Of a stretch of DNA of 64,000 nt, positions 63,650 through 64,000 are shown piece by piece (position 1 is the stretch's first letter; each line of letters opens with the position of its first letter). The DNA comes from Affinundibacterium amnicola. Its GTDB lineage: Bacteria; Pseudomonadota; Gammaproteobacteria; Burkholderiales; Burkholderiaceae_D. The stretch is taken from assembly GCF_014284275.1 (NCBI RefSeq), contig NZ_JACOFU010000010.1, positions 62,001 through 126,000 of the forward strand. The letters are read 5' to 3'. The position numbers and the translations under genes are program-made. The notes under the pieces are model-generated. The model saw nothing but the letters and a program-made list of their open reading frames with translations, did not search any database and was not told the DNA's origin.

Positions 63650-64000
63650 TTACTTTCCCCAATAGGAGAGGTATTTCGCACGGAAGTCGTTTGATGGATC
63701 AAACACGTCTTTTGGCCCACCATCATAGGTAATGTTTTGCAATGTCACTAAGTGCAAAGGCGCATTGTAACCGCTTGGAGCCACTTTCGACATCGCACGA
63801 TTCAATTCATCGACCAATTGCCAGCCATGTAAAAACAGCGGTTCAGGCACACTACCAATTTGTAAATCACCTTTACGGATGCGCTTAAATGCCGTTGGCG
63901 ACCCGTCACCGGCAGAAATACCACGTAAATTATTGCCAGCAATTACTTTCTCAATCTCTGGTTTATCCATCATATCGAAGTAAACATCGTTGACCGCAAT
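63650..64000 (-). CDS. Sugar ABC transporter substrate-binding protein, C-terminal part
   Basis: The last 116 residues of a periplasmic binding protein; the frame runs off the window end (IAVNDVYFDMMDKPEIEKV...). Blocks GISAGDGSPTAFKRIRKGDLQIGSVPEPLFLHGWQLVDELNRAM (GDGSPTAFKRIRKGD and PEPLFLHGWQLVDELNRAM are the key parts) and NITYDGGPKDVFDPSNDFRAKY are those of the xylose/ribose-type (sugar-binding 4) family. Sugar ABC transporter permease and ATPase genes should lie outside the window. Confidence 0.82.
   Translation of the reverse strand: MAVNDVYFDMMDKPEIEKVIAGNNLRGISAGDGSPTAFKRIRKGDLQIGSVPEPLFLHGWQLVDELNRAMSKVAPSGYNAPLHLVTLQNITYDGGPKDVFDPSNDFRAKYLSYWGK

Noticed and set aside
1-64000. A CRISPR array
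   Set aside because: No regularly spaced direct repeats and no cas genes were found; repeats present are palindromic or MITE-like.

Overview
The window looks like the chromosome of a betaproteobacterium of the order Burkholderiales, most likely Oxalobacteraceae near Undibacterium or Herminiimonas. This is inferred from the gatAB pair, the argS - SPOR protein - dsbA block, RdgC, SlyX, betaproteobacterial-style tRNA-Asp/tRNA-Val genes and the moderate GC content. No taxonomic search could be run. The window is mostly ordinary chromosome with one accessory stretch (about 18-30 kb) and several small repeat elements.

Layout. 0-3 kb: gatA (5' end outside the window) and gatB, separated by a REP-like palindrome. 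3.2-7.3 kb (minus strand): a compact run rtcB - prfH - DUF6500 gene - MazG-like pyrophosphohydrolase - DUF2306 membrane protein - SDR; the first three genes overlap and form an RNA/ribosome repair cassette. 7.6-17.3 kb: envelope and regulatory genes (S41 protease, LysR, a guanidine exporter under a guanidine-II riboswitch, GNAT, small secreted proteins, a serine hydrolase translationally coupled to an NTF2/DJ-1 fusion, and a membrane AraC regulator). 17.6-30 kb: accessory region with an SPFH-GYF protein and its zinc-ribbon partner flanked by broken copies of both ends of that cassette, a HipA/HipB-type pair in reversed order, a DJ-1-like protein, a Fic protein with its own palindromic operator, and an AT-rich three-gene operon (sce7726-type nuclease, sce7725/Beta-like protein, zinc-ribbon/HEPN-RES protein). 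The last is the best candidate for a poorly described defence or toxin system. 30-38 kb: a large alpha-2-macroglobulin and a TonB-dependent receptor. 38-44.6 kb: metal/corrinoid-binding protein, SDR, dsbA, SPOR protein, argS, rdgC, tRNA-Asp and tRNA-Val. 44.7-64 kb: c-di-GMP proteins (TPR-GGDEF, an HD-GYP/EAL/methylglyoxal-synthase-like operon, a degenerate GGDEF), a Spy-like protein divergent from an OmpR/EnvZ-type two-component system, a split chromate transporter, an X-Pro peptidase-like hydrolase, a PLP-dependent ACC-deaminase-like enzyme, and the end of a sugar ABC binding protein.

Two families of non-coding mobile repeats (MITE-like) are visible. Family 1 has four copies with ends like GGACTTACGCAAAA. 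Family 2 has two copies with TTAA-CCCAGATTTT-type ends and an internal hairpin kept by paired base changes. Function statements are from motif recognition only; no database search was run.
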